Assembly: GCF_026805545.1 (NCBI RefSeq)
Contig: NZ_JAPRFR010000003.1
Span: 99,251-163,250 of the forward strand
Direction: 5' to 3'
Length of the DNA: 64,000 bases
Origin: Aerococcus kribbianus
GTDB taxonomy: Bacteria > Bacillota > Bacilli > Lactobacillales > Aerococcaceae
The position numbers and the translations under genes were made by a program. Every line of letters starts with the position of its first letter. The stretch's first letter is position 1. Below are positions 25,210 through 33,947 of the stretch, piece after piece. The notes under the pieces were generated by a model, which made no database searches, was not told where the DNA came from, and was given only the letters and a program-made list of their open reading frames with translations.

Positions 25210-26232
25210 CTAATCGACTTTAACAATCCATCCTTCAGGGGCAGGACGGTCACCCGTTTGAATGCCTGTAAATTCATCATATAAACGTTGAGTCACTGGT
25301 CCCACTTCTGTTTCTGAGTAGAAAACATGCTTATCTCCATGATGAGTAATAGACCCCACCGGAGAGATAACCGCTGCCGTTCCACAAGCACCTGCTTCGG
25401 CATAATGATCCAGGTCATCAATATAGACATCACCTTCTTCAACAGCCAAACCAAGTTTACGTTCAGCCAAGTAAAGAAGGGAATATTTAGTAATTGAAGG
25501 CAGAATTGATGATGATTTAGGGGTAATAAATTTATGGCTCTCTTTTTCAATGGCGAAGAAGTTAGCAGACCCGACTTCTTCAATCTTAGTATGGGTTTTA
25601 GGATCTAGGTAGATTTCAGCAGAATAGCCATCTGTCTTCGCCTGTTCGCCAGGAATTAAACTTCCCCCATAGTTGCCCCCTACCTTGCTAGCACCGGTTC
25701 CTTTAGGTGCAGCTCGGTCATAATCAGTGGTTACAAAAGCCCCTGGTGCCATTCCTGACTTATAGTAAGGTCCTACCGGCATCACGAAAATAGAGAAGAT
25801 ATATTCTTTGGCCGGAGCCACTCCAATATTATCACCCACACCAATCATATAAGGACGAATGTAAAGGCTGGCTCCAGAGCCATAAGGTGGTACATAGTCA
25901 GCATTGGCTTTCACCACTTCTTTGACTGCTTCAACAAATTTCTCCTCGGGATAAGCTGGCATTAACAAACGCTCTGCTGAAGCCACCATCCGCTTGGCAT
26001 TTTCATTGGGGCGGAAAATTAAAATCTCATCCTCTTGACTACGAAAAGCCTTCAAACCTTCAAAAACAGATTGTCCGTAATGTAAAACTGTCGACCCTTC
26101 AGCAATGGTAATGTTTTTATCTGTTTCCAGACCTTCTTTATACCACTCGCCGTCACGCCAATACGCGCGAAAACGGTACGGCAAGTCCATATAGTTAAAA
26201 CCAAGTTTGTCCCATTCAATTGCTACTGTCAT
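25210..26232 (-). CDS. ilvE: Branched-chain amino-acid aminotransferase
   Basis: 340 residues of the fold-type IV PLP aminotransferases. It exchanges the amino group between Leu/Ile/Val and glutamate. Seen are GQSVFEGLKAFR, RPNENAKRM, the RPYMIGVGDNIGV block, the PLP lysine region in GASKVGGNYGGSL, EVGSANFFAI and EAGACGTAAVISPV. In this window it would feed the branched-chain keto-acid dehydrogenase cluster at 58-63 kb as well as biosynthesis. AAAGGTAG precedes the ATG. It is monocistronic. Confidence 0.95.
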   Translation of the reverse strand: MTVAIEWDKLGFNYMDLPYRFRAYWRDGEWYKEGLETDKNITIAEGSTVLHYGQSVFEGLKAFRSQEDEILIFRPNENAKRMVASAERLLMPAYPEEKFVEAVKEVVKANADYVPPYGSGASLYIRPYMIGVGDNIGVAPAKEYIFSIFVMPVGPYYKSGMAPGAFVTTDYDRAAPKGTGASKVGGNYGGSLIPGEQAKTDGYSAEIYLDPKTHTKIEEVGSANFFAIEKESHKFITPKSSSILPSITKYSLLYLAERKLGLAVEEGDVYIDDLDHYAEAGACGTAAVISPVGSITHHGDKHVFYSETEVGPVTQRLYDEFTGIQTGDRPAPEGWIVKVD

Positions 26233-26405
26233 ATCAATCTACCTTTCTTATATCAGCCCTAAAGTAATGAAATCAGTTGTTTTCTTCTGATGATTTAAAT
26301 TTTTCTTTTTTTAAGATAGACATAGTGTAACAAAAAAACAGGTAATTGTATAGACAATTCAGACAATTTTATCACTTTTAACCATTAATTTATTTGGGGC
26401 ATTCT

Positions 26406-26654
26406 TTATTTATGATCAGAGTTCACCCGCAAAGAGAAATGATCAGGCACTGGATCGCTTCCTCCCTGAGCCCAAGGATGGCAACGAAGAATTCTAGCCC
26501 CACCCATGAGTGAGCCTTTAATAGCCCCATGTTTATCTAGGGCTTCTAACATATATTGAGAACAGGTGGGTTGGTAACGACAAGAGGGGGGAAAGGCCGG
26601 AGAAATAGCCTTCTGATAGAAACGCACCGCTTGCATGAATAAACCCTTAATCAT
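26406..26654 (-). CDS. yidD: Membrane protein insertion efficiency factor YidD
   Basis: 82 residues. The family signature RFYQKAISP...[16 protein letters not shown] is followed by [19 protein letters not shown]. YidD is a small peripheral membrane protein that assists YidC-dependent insertion. The start overlaps the end of the DJ-1-like gene by 8 bp. The chosen ATG gives the family's normal number of residues before RFYQK, although an internal ATG has a better ribosome site (AAGGG). Confidence 0.93.
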   Translation of the reverse strand: MIKGLFMQAVRFYQKAISPAFPPSCRYQPTCSQYMLEALDKHGAIKGSLMGGARILRCHPWAQGGSDPVPDHFSLRVNSDHK

Positions 26655-27231
26655 GGGATTTTACGCTATCTTCAACTAATGGTAAGAGTAAGCCTTCAGC
26701 AATTTCATCACGTTTTTCCTTACCTAACAAAGTGTCAATAATAGCCAAGGCAAAATAAACCGCAGTCGCAGGTCCTCGCGAAGTAATTACCGCTTGCTCC
26801 TTATCCTGAACGACAAGATCCTCTTGGTGGTCAGCAAAATGTACTTTATCCCCTTCTAATCCTGGGAAACAAGTTCCCTTAATTTCTTGACTAATGCCAG
26901 CTTTATCTAAAACTAAGGGTGATGCACAAATAGAGGCAATATAGCGCCCCTCTTGGTGTTGGTCTTGCAAGAGCTTAATAACTTGATCATTGCTAGCTAA
27001 CATTTCTGAACCAGGAAAACCACCCGGTGTAACCAATAAATCATAATCAGATGCTTTAACATCGGCTAATAGCTTATCTGCCATGATAGCAATATCATGG
27101 TCTCCTATTGTTTTTAAGGAACCTGTCGTAGAAACCATATCCACGGTAATTTCCGCTCGCCGTAAATAATCAACAACTGTTAAGGCTTCGACTTCTTCAT
27201 AGCCATTAGCTAGTAGTATTGCAACACGCAT
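26647..27231 (-). CDS. DJ-1/PfpI-family protein
   Basis: 194 residues of the DJ-1/YajL branch. The nucleophilic cysteine lies in [11 protein letters not shown] at the elbow, and the partner Glu in GGFPGSE. The opening [25 protein letters not shown] is typical. Members act as stress-linked deglycase or chaperone-like proteins, though their true reaction is debated. It overlaps yidD and is preceded by AAGGAGGATT. A terminator separates it from the asp23 gene upstream. Confidence 0.9.
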   Translation of the reverse strand: MRVAILLANGYEEVEALTVVDYLRRAEITVDMVSTTGSLKTIGDHDIAIMADKLLADVKASDYDLLVTPGGFPGSEMLASNDQVIKLLQDQHQEGRYIASICASPLVLDKAGISQEIKGTCFPGLEGDKVHFADHQEDLVVQDKEQAVITSRGPATAVYFALAIIDTLLGKEKRDEIAEGLLLPLVEDSVKSHD

Positions 27232-27251
27232 ACATAATCCTCCTTCATTTT

Positions 27252-27283
27252 AAAAAAGATGGCTAGGTCTCCCCAGCCACCTT
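27252..27283 (-). terminator. Terminator after asp23
   Basis: On the minus strand AAGGTGGCT-GGGGAGACCT-AGCCATCTT followed by TTTT. Confidence 0.65.
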
Positions 27284-27309
27284 AAACACTTGTCAAAGTA
27301 ATTATTCTA

Positions 27310-27768
27310 TTATTCTACGCGAGAACCGTCTGAGTATTCACCGTTTTTGTTTGCTTTGCGGCGTTCTTCAGCTTCTTTACGTTCTTTTTCGTTTTGAGAT
27401 TTTTCGTATTCAGCACGTGACATAATGTCGTTAACGTTCATGTTTACTTCAACAACAGTTAGACCTGTCATGTCTTTAACATTTTTCTTGATGTCTTCAA
27501 CTGCTTTGTCAAAGGCTTTAGTTAAGTCTTTGCCGTATTCAGCAACAACTTCTAAGTCTAAGGCAACTTCTTTGCTACCTACTTCAGCGCTAACACCTTT
27601 AGTGCTGTCTTCGCTGCTAGAGAAGAAGTCTTTGATTCCTGAAGTGATGTCTCCTTTTAATTCTAGGATACCATCGATGCGTTCAACAGAAATATTAGCG
27701 ATTTTTTCTAATACTTTACCTTCGAAAGTTAAAGTATTTTTATGTTGTACATTTTCATTTTGAGCCAT
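27310..27768 (-). CDS. asp23: Asp23/Gls24-family envelope stress protein
   Basis: 152 residues of the Asp23 family: TFEGKVLEKIANISVERIDGILELKG, then VALDLEVVAEYGKDL and a DMTGLTVVEVNMNVNDI block. The tail is highly charged. In staphylococci Asp23 is abundant, alkali- and SigB-induced and held at the membrane by AmaP. Here the order amaP-DUF2273-asp23 on one strand reproduces that module. AAGGAGGAAATATTTT precedes the ATG. In cocci, Gls24 members are linked to bile and stress tolerance. Confidence 0.92.
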   Translation of the reverse strand: MAQNENVQHKNTLTFEGKVLEKIANISVERIDGILELKGDITSGIKDFFSSSEDSTKGVSAEVGSKEVALDLEVVAEYGKDLTKAFDKAVEDIKKNVKDMTGLTVVEVNMNVNDIMSRAEYEKSQNEKERKEAEERRKANKNGEYSDGSRVE

Positions 27769-27866
27769 AAAATATTTCCTCCTTAAGAAAATTAGTTAAA
27801 TTCCTTCGAACAACTATAACTTAATGGTAACTTACTCACATAAAAATGCAAGCAATACGGGTTAGC

Positions 27867-28076
27867 TTATCTGAAAAAGTATGCCAACCAAGCGTTAAGA
27901 TCAAAGTTACCATCATAGTAGGCACCTACTAGGTAACCGACACCTACAATCAATAAGACCAAGAGTGTCTCAGCAAATCCGATTGTCACCCATAAGAGGG
28001 AGAAGACAAATCCGATTAATAAACCGAGAACTCGACCCCGATATTTCTTCCAGTCAATATTTGGTTGCTTATCCAT
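27867..28076 (-). CDS. DUF2273 small membrane protein of the Asp23 module
   Basis: 69 residues with two hydrophobic segments (about 12-32 and 33-55) and an aromatic tail, YYDGNFDLNAWLAYFF. Starting at the second ATG (28076) puts AAAGGAG at seven bases; the ATG at 28082 touches it. DUF2273 proteins nearly always sit between amaP and asp23 genes, as here, and are thought to be part of the membrane anchor of Asp23. Confidence 0.85.
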   Translation of the reverse strand: MDKQPNIDWKKYRGRVLGLLIGFVFSLLWVTIGFAETLLVLLIVGVGYLVGAYYDGNFDLNAWLAYFFR

Positions 28077-28091
28077 AGTCATTCTCCTTTC

Positions 28092-28673
28092 CTATTGTAC
28101 GCGTGACTTGGCAGCCTTACGATTGGCTTCCATTTGTTCATTACTTTGACTTGGTCGTACTTCTTGCATCTTGACTTCAACATGTTTCAAAGGAACACCC
28201 AAGGTCAATTCTACCGCATTAATAATATGGGTTTGGATATCAGCAGCCATATCCAATACATCATGACCATCAGTCATCTCAAATGAAACATAAAGCTTAG
28301 TATCTTCAGGCTTCTTAATCAATTTTGAATTTACCTTAGGATACTTCACTTCATCATACTGGTCTAAAACCCGTAATGCTGTGGATTCCAATGCATTTTT
28401 TGTCAATTTAATCTTACCGTTATCACTCTCTTGAATAATGGCAGATTTAGTTTTAGCAGCAAAGACTGCACTAAAGAACATGACAACTGCTAGCAGTAAA
28501 ATCACAGCTAAGATACCAGCTACAATCCAGCGGTACAATTCAACCGGTAAAACATAGTTAACCAATAAATCGCTCACCCAAGGAATTGGGTAGAACACTG
28601 AGATTGTTAAAACTAGGGTCAAAATAAAAATTAAACCAAATAAAATTTGGCAAAATCGGTTAAACCCACTCAT
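28092..28673 (-). CDS. amaP: Alkaline shock response membrane anchor protein AmaP
   Basis: 193 residues from the ATG at 28673, which follows GGAGGCGAAAAT; a longer reading has no ribosome site. Two membrane helices lie at about 4-25 and 50-75, followed by a cytoplasmic Asp23-like domain (TKNALESTALRVLDQYDEVKY...VELTLGVPLKHVEVKMQEV). AmaP recruits Asp23 to the membrane. It is the first gene of the three-gene stress operon. Confidence 0.9.
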   Translation of the reverse strand: MSGFNRFCQILFGLIFILTLVLTISVFYPIPWVSDLLVNYVLPVELYRWIVAGILAVILLLAVVMFFSAVFAAKTKSAIIQESDNGKIKLTKNALESTALRVLDQYDEVKYPKVNSKLIKKPEDTKLYVSFEMTDGHDVLDMAADIQTHIINAVELTLGVPLKHVEVKMQEVRPSQSNEQMEANRKAAKSRVQ

Positions 28674-28803
28674 ATTTTCGCCTCCATCTATATTCTCCAT
28701 AAATAATAATTACTTAAGTTTAGAATAGCTGTAAATGAACAAAGATGCAAGTATAAAGGGCTGGAAACGGTCACAAATCTGCTTCCAGAATTGACCAACA
28801 AAA

Positions 28804-28835
28804 AAGAAGAGTGAAGCAACAGGCCACACTCTTCT
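28804..28835 (-). terminator. Terminator after the cystine-type symporter gene
   Basis: On the minus strand AGAAGAGTG...CACTCTTCT followed by TTTTTTG. Confidence 0.75.
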
Positions 28836-28856
28836 CTGATTAATTCATCACTTATC

Positions 28857-30242
28857 TTATAAAGCTTCTGGAGCCACTTGTTTATCTGGATTTTTCATAA
28901 CATCATCGTCAAGACTCTTAGTTAACCGAGCAGAAACGACACCGGCAATCATTGAGTCATTAACGTTCAAGGCAGTCCGGCCCATATCAATAATCGGTTC
29001 AATTGAAACCATCAATCCAATAATTTCTACTGGTAAACCTAAGGCACCAAAGACAATCAGTGAAGCGAAAGTTGCTCCCCCACCGACTCCAGCGACTCCT
29101 AGAGAGGAAATTGTAACAATTCCAATAATAGTCAACCAGGTCATTGGATCAGATAAATCCATTCCTACAGTCGGAGCAACAACTGCTACCAACATAGTAG
29201 GGTAAATTCCAGCACAGCCATTTTGACCAATGGATAAACCAAATGTTGATGAGAAATTAGCAGTGGTTTCGTCAACACCCATGGCTTCTGATTGAGTGGC
29301 AATAGTCAATGGTAAAGCCCCTGCACTAGAGCGAGAGGTAAAGGCAAAACTTAGGGTGTTCCAAGCTTTTTTGAAGAAATCAATAGGGTTGACCTTGAAG
29401 ATAGCCAAAATAAGGCCATGGATAATAAACATAATGGCAAAGGCCACATAAGACGCCACAACAAAGATTCCCATATTCTTCAAGGATTCAAAGCTAGCCG
29501 TAGCAACAGCCTTAGTCATCAAGGCAAAAATACCATAAGGCGCAATACGCAAGATTAATGTTACGATACGCATCACAATAGCATGCAAGGCGTCCATCGC
29601 ATTTTTGAAAGTAGCTGCTAATTCTGGCTGCTTACGAGCAACTCCTAAATAAGCCACTCCAATAAAGCTAGAGAAAACAACCACACCAATATTAGATGTT
29701 GGTCGTAAACCAGCAAAATCTTCAAAAACATTAGTAGGCAAGAAACTCAACAATTGTTGAGGCAAAGTCATCCCTACTAGTTCAGATTGACTTTCCTTGA
29801 TTTGGGCAATCCGTTCAATTTCTTGGTCCCCACGTACTAAAGTCGCACCATCCAGGTTAAACAATACGGTCGTTGCTAGCCCAATAAAGGAAGCAATAGC
29901 TACTGTTATAATTAAAGTCGTTAAGACATTTGAACCAATTTTCCCAATATTATTTTCTCCTTGAACTGTTGTAAAGGCTCGTACCAAGGACACAAAAATT
30001 AATGGGGTAACTAACATTTGCAATAGACGTACATAACCCGATCCCACAACAGAAACCCAATCAATAATAGTAGTGGTTGTATCTGAATCGGCTTGGAATA
30101 ATAGCTGAATAATGGCACCAAAAACAATCCCCATACCGAGACCGATAAATACTCGGTTTGAGTATTTGACATGTTTCTTAGCCAATTGATTTAAGGCGTA
30201 AAGCCCTATAAGAAAAACCAATAATGTAAGTACAACTGACAT
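28857..30242 (-). CDS. Sodium/proton-dependent amino-acid symporter (TcyP-like, DAACS family)
   Basis: 461 residues with about eight membrane helices and two re-entrant loops. Family marks are RLLQMLVTPLIFVSLVRAF, FTSRSSAGALPLT, FGLSIGQNGCAGIYPT and the C-terminal VGGGATFASLIV...DMGRTALNVNDS. The closest-looking group is the L-cystine transporter TcyP. A LysR-type regulator gene lies 15 bp upstream on the same strand, so the two are co-transcribed. If the substrate is cystine, that regulator may be a sulfur regulator, but this is not proven by sequence. Confidence 0.87.
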   Translation of the reverse strand: MSVVLTLLVFLIGLYALNQLAKKHVKYSNRVFIGLGMGIVFGAIIQLLFQADSDTTTTIIDWVSVVGSGYVRLLQMLVTPLIFVSLVRAFTTVQGENNIGKIGSNVLTTLIITVAIASFIGLATTVLFNLDGATLVRGDQEIERIAQIKESQSELVGMTLPQQLLSFLPTNVFEDFAGLRPTSNIGVVVFSSFIGVAYLGVARKQPELAATFKNAMDALHAIVMRIVTLILRIAPYGIFALMTKAVATASFESLKNMGIFVVASYVAFAIMFIIHGLILAIFKVNPIDFFKKAWNTLSFAFTSRSSAGALPLTIATQSEAMGVDETTANFSSTFGLSIGQNGCAGIYPTMLVAVVAPTVGMDLSDPMTWLTIIGIVTISSLGVAGVGGGATFASLIVFGALGLPVEIIGLMVSIEPIIDMGRTALNVNDSMIAGVVSARLTKSLDDDVMKNPDKQVAPEAL

Positions 30243-30257
30243 ATTTTCCCTCCTAAA

Positions 30258-31175
30258 TTACCTATTTTCCCCATCAGAAAGGGGAACATTGGCTTGCAAT
30301 AATGTAATAAACTGTTGTGCTATGACACTTAATTCTTGGTAGCGACGTTGAATATAGCCTACTTGACCATACTGGGATTCAGCCAAAGGGATAGTCTTCA
30401 TTAAATGTTGGAATTGTGAGGTTAAGATTCCTGTACCTAGCAAATAGGCAGGTGTTTCCACCAAAACATTAATGGCGGTCGCGCGATCTGACACATACAC
30501 AGTGCCTTGTTGGTGCTCTAAGGGCAAGAAAGTCTCCTCAATTAATTGTTGAGAGCTCCCTTGGTCCTGAGCAAAACTTAGACTAGGATAAGCCTTTAAG
30601 TCTTCGAGACCCACCACTTCATAATCTGCTAAGGGATGATTATTCCCCACAAAAATATGATTAGCAAAGGTCCCTAAAGCATAAAACTCCAAATCATAGC
30701 GACTCAAAAACTGTTTTATTACTTTTTTGTTATAATCATTGATATAGAGAATTCCCAGCTCACTATAAGCCGTTCGCACATCATCCAAAACTTGGTTAGT
30801 GGATGTTTCTAACAGGCGATAATCATGCCCCTGGTCTTCATCTTCTGCCACTAATTGGGCAAAGGTTTCCGATACAAAGTCATAATGTTGGCCAGAAACA
30901 GAGAACAAACGCTTGGTATTAGCTCCCAAATATCGATTCTCTAAGACTTCAACTTGGGACAAAACATCTCGAGCATAAGAGAGAAACTCTGCGCCTTGGT
31001 CAGTAATAAAAACTCCGCGTTTAGTCCGTTCAAAAATCTGAATCTGATAGTCAGCTTCTAATTCTTTGATTGCCGTGGATAAACTAGACTGCGCCATAAA
31101 TAAGCGTCGGGCTGCCTCTCTAAAGGAACCTGCTTCAGCGACGACTACGGCATATTTCAATTGCTGAAAATTCAT
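30258..31175 (-). CDS. LysR-family transcriptional regulator
   Basis: 305 residues. The N-terminal winged helix (MNFQQLKYAVVVAEAGSFR...SSLSTAIKELEADYQIQIFER) is standard, followed by a periplasmic-binding-like effector domain. Most LysR genes are divergent from their targets; this one precedes the TcyP-like transporter gene on the same strand. It should control its own operon, and by family probably responds to a sulfur metabolite such as O-acetylserine. No operator was confirmed. Confidence 0.88.
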   Translation of the reverse strand: MNFQQLKYAVVVAEAGSFREAARRLFMAQSSLSTAIKELEADYQIQIFERTKRGVFITDQGAEFLSYARDVLSQVEVLENRYLGANTKRLFSVSGQHYDFVSETFAQLVAEDEDQGHDYRLLETSTNQVLDDVRTAYSELGILYINDYNKKVIKQFLSRYDLEFYALGTFANHIFVGNNHPLADYEVVGLEDLKAYPSLSFAQDQGSSQQLIEETFLPLEHQQGTVYVSDRATAINVLVETPAYLLGTGILTSQFQHLMKTIPLAESQYGQVGYIQRRYQELSVIAQQFITLLQANVPLSDGENR

Positions 31176-31272
31176 TGCTTCCTCCCCAAATAAAAGCTCT
31201 ATTCAATAGAAAATAACACTAATATCATAACTTACTTGGGAAGTAAAAACCGCCTAATCTGCTCACGAAAAC

Positions 31273-32136
31273 TTACTTTTTTTCAAGTAAAAGCTTAACC
31301 TCTACCCCATTAGGGTCTTTGGCAACAATAGCATCTTCTTGGCGCTCAGTGATTCGTCCACTAGCATCTAACGATTCAACCACTTGCTCATAAATTTTTT
31401 GGTCAAAATAACGTAAGCTATAGGCTGCTAAACCAGTAGCCTTATTACTATAATTAGGCATATGGTTAGCATTCCAATTATTGACGGCGATATGATGGTG
31501 GTAGCGATCATAAGACATCCAATATCCCCCTGCCATAGCTGTTTGTAAGGCCATGCCTAAGTCTTCCTTTAAGAATTGGGCATAGGCTTGAGAATCATGA
31601 TGGGCCATATGCAAGTGGCCAACAATCGTTCCCGCAGGAAATTTGGCTTGCCTATCAGTATGACGGGCATCAAAGACTCCTTGTGCATCCATCGGGTCAG
31701 TCACTCCGATGACACGATCATGGTCATCACGGTTCCATTCTTGGCTATTTTTATCAGCATAGATTTCCACACCATTGTCTTCGGGGTCTTGGATGTATAA
31801 GGCTTCGGAATAGCCATGATCAGATGCCCCAGGAATATTGATTTCATCCTGTAACCAACGCAATAAGACATCTCCTAAATCAGCCCGACTTGGTAATAAG
31901 AAGGCAATATGATATAAACCATTACGTGGTCCTGTCAACAGATGATACTCCTCCGTTTGATCTAAAATCAACAAAGGCTGATTGTTTTCTGTCACTCCAA
32001 GAGCAACTTGATTATCCTTTTCCCATAATAAGGTTAAACCAATTATTTCTTGATAAAAAAGACTCATCTTCTGTAAATTTTTCACTCTTAAAGTGACATT
32101 ATCCATTTTTAATGTGTGGTGAAATTTTTTCTCCAT
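31273..32136 (-). CDS. Two-domain VOC family protein (CatE/glyoxalase-like dioxygenase)
   Basis: 287 residues made of two glyoxalase/VOC repeats (about 10-135 and 165-285). Metal-ligand candidates are LKMDNVTLRV, GLYHIAFLL and GVEIYADK in the first, and VGHLHMAHHD, YHHHIAVNNW and GVEVKLLL in the second. This matches Bacillus CatE/YfiE-type catechol-2,3-dioxygenase homologues that respond to quinones and thiol stress. Substrate is not known here. GGAGATGAAAAAAC lies ahead of the ATG. An inverted repeat upstream may bind a MarR/DUF24-type regulator. Confidence 0.85.
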   Translation of the reverse strand: MEKKFHHTLKMDNVTLRVKNLQKMSLFYQEIIGLTLLWEKDNQVALGVTENNQPLLILDQTEEYHLLTGPRNGLYHIAFLLPSRADLGDVLLRWLQDEINIPGASDHGYSEALYIQDPEDNGVEIYADKNSQEWNRDDHDRVIGVTDPMDAQGVFDARHTDRQAKFPAGTIVGHLHMAHHDSQAYAQFLKEDLGMALQTAMAGGYWMSYDRYHHHIAVNNWNANHMPNYSNKATGLAAYSLRYFDQKIYEQVVESLDASGRITERQEDAIVAKDPNGVEVKLLLEKK

Positions 32137-32180
32137 TGTTTTTTCATCTCCTTTTAGCTTATTTTAGCTAGTAAACTCTT

Positions 32181-32204
32181 CTTACCTAGCATATTACTAG
32201 TAAG
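32181..32204 (-). promoter_or_regulatory. Candidate operator upstream of the VOC gene
   Basis: Imperfect inverted repeat CTTACCTAGC-ATAT-TACTAGTAAG, with another CTAGTAA half-site at about 32168-32174. It lies 45-70 bp ahead of the VOC start. The layout resembles operators of MarR/DUF24 redox regulators, but the regulator is not in the window. Confidence 0.4.
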
Positions 32205-32400
32205 AAAAACGAGCTTACTTTTAATAAGTCGGACCTAGTATAACATGTTTGCTGCTTATAGCCAGAAATTTTGTTTATAAAAGCTAATTTTTTTATGGCA
32301 GCTTTTACAATAGCATTTTTAGGTATGGTTTACTTCTATTTTTCGCTATACTATAATAAGCTATTGAAACAGTCTTGTGTTTATTAAAGGAGGAAACAAA

Positions 32401-33219
32401 ATGTTAGATTGGTTTATTGACCTTAATCCCATCGTCCAAGCCACATTTGCTGGGATATTTTGTTGGGCCTTTACTGCTTTGGGTGCCAGCTTGGTTTTCC
32501 TGTTTAACGAGGTCAATCAAAAATTATTAGATGCAATGAATGGTTTTGCGGCTGGGGTAATGATTGCTGCCAGTTTTTGGTCCCTGTTAGCCCCAGCTAT
32601 TGAACATGCTGAAGCAGCCGGGTACGGTCACTGGTCATTTATTCCAGCAGTGGTAGGATTCTTGGTAGGAGGTATTTTCCTAAGAGTTATTGATGCTATC
32701 ATCCCCCACTTACATATTGGGGACGATCGGACTAACGCTGAAGGGGTTGACACCAATTTATCGTCAACTACCCTCTTGTTTTTAGCCGTAACCATTCATA
32801 ACTTTCCTGAAGGTTTATCAGTGGGTGTCGCTTTTGGGGCAGCTGCTATGGGGCTAGAATCAGCAACTTTAGCTTCGGCCATCGTCTTGTCATTAGGAAT
32901 TGCCCTACAAAACTTCCCAGAGGGTTCTGCCCTATCTATGCCGATACGTGCCCAAGGCGCTAGTAAAGGGCGTGCCTTCAACTTAGGTCAAGCCTCCGCT
33001 TTGGTAGAAATAATTGGCGCCTTCCTTGGTGCTTGGTTGGTATCGCAAGTGACTATCATCTTGCCTTACGCCCTCGCCTTTGCTGCTGGAGCAATGATCT
33101 TCGTTTGTATTGAAGAATTAATTCCTGAATCTCAAAACAATGGCAATTCTGACTTAGCAACCCTAGCGCTACTATTTGGGTTCGCCCTGATGATGACTTT
33201 GGATGTAGCTTTAGGTTAA
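32401..33219 (+). CDS. ZIP-family metal transporter (GufA/ZupT type)
   Basis: 272 residues with eight membrane helices. The two metal-binding helices read HNFPEGLSVGVAFG and QNFPEGSALSMP, the GufA-type signature. A short His-containing loop (PHLHIGDD) lies between helices III and IV. ZIP proteins bring Zn2+, Fe2+ or Mn2+ into the cytoplasm. I use the ATG at 32401, eight bases after AAAGGAGG; an upstream in-frame start would bury that site. Single gene. Confidence 0.92.
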   Translation: MLDWFIDLNPIVQATFAGIFCWAFTALGASLVFLFNEVNQKLLDAMNGFAAGVMIAASFWSLLAPAIEHAEAAGYGHWSFIPAVVGFLVGGIFLRVIDAIIPHLHIGDDRTNAEGVDTNLSSTTLLFLAVTIHNFPEGLSVGVAFGAAAMGLESATLASAIVLSLGIALQNFPEGSALSMPIRAQGASKGRAFNLGQASALVEIIGAFLGAWLVSQVTIILPYALAFAAGAMIFVCIEELIPESQNNGNSDLATLALLFGFALMMTLDVALG

Positions 33220-33247
33220 TGTATTTCAATAAAACATATGAGATATT

Positions 33248-33325
33248 GTGACAAAAATTAATAAGAATAGAAGCCTTGAACTAAAACACGAAAGATGGCA
33301 AAAGTCATCAAAGAGTTTTAGAAAA
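33248..33325 (-). repeat. Dispersed intergenic repeat copy
   Basis: The complement aligns over about 75 bases with 5082-5158: shared blocks are CTAAAACTCT, TTTGCCATCTTTC, GTTTTAGT and CAAGGCTTCT. No reading frame is supported. Confidence 0.65.
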
Positions 33326-33370
33326 GGCAGTCTGTTCTAACTATTGTCTCATCCTCTTCTTATACATAAA

Positions 33371-33404
33371 ATCAGGAGTCCTAGCTATAGCTAGGACTCC
33401 TGAT
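33371..33404. terminator. Bidirectional terminator between the ZIP transporter and usp genes
   Basis: ATCAGGAGTCCTAGC pairs perfectly with GCTAGGACTCCTGAT around TATA; T-rich tracts follow on the + strand. Confidence 0.85.
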
Positions 33405-33425
33405 TTATTAGTTTTTCTATTTAAC

Positions 33426-33851
33426 TTAATGAGTTATCAATACATTACATTTGGCATGACGGACCACATATTCAGAGACAGAACCCATCATTACTCGTTC
33501 AATATTGCTTTTACCAGTGGAACCAATAACAATCAAATCCACATCACTGGCTTGTGCTTCTTCTAAGATCCCCCGTCTTGGATCTCCCTTTTCAATCTTG
33601 GATTGAGCATCAACACCAGCTTGGTCGGCTTCTGCTTGGTATTTTTGCATGTTTTCATCCGCAACATTACGAGAATATTCAAATAAGTGAGTAGAGTACT
33701 CTACATTACCATAACGAATGAAATCATCGACAGCATTATAAATAATCAAACTTGCATCATTTAATTTAGCAATCCGAATTGCTTCTTGGAAGGCAGTGTA
33801 CGCAGCCTCAGAACCATCAATAGGGACTAGAATCTTACTTAGTGTTGTCAT
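33426..33851 (-). CDS. Universal stress protein (UspA family)
   Basis: About 141 residues from the ATG at 33851, with AGGAG upstream. The N-terminal ILVPIDGSEAAYTAF and C-terminal VIGSTGKSNIERVMMGSVSEYVVRHAKCNVLI carry the G-2x-G-9x-G(S/T) ATP-binding pattern (GSTGKSNIERVMMGSVS), so it should bind ATP. Role: general stress or persistence; the precise partner is unknown. Single gene. Confidence 0.93.
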   Translation of the reverse strand: MTTLSKILVPIDGSEAAYTAFQEAIRIAKLNDASLIIYNAVDDFIRYGNVEYSTHLFEYSRNVADENMQKYQAEADQAGVDAQSKIEKGDPRRGILEEAQASDVDLIVIGSTGKSNIERVMMGSVSEYVVRHAKCNVLITH

Positions 33852-33947
33852 AATCAACCACTCCTATCTGGCAGCAATCATATAATAATTTTCTTTACAT
33901 ATATATTATAACACAAATTGGAAACGATATCATCAATTTACTGACAA

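Noticed and set aside
26354..26368. Possible CodY box upstream of ilvE (AATTGTCTGAATTGT on the minus strand)
   Set aside because: Four mismatches to AATTTTCWGAAAATT in an A/T-rich region; too weak to call without binding data or conservation.
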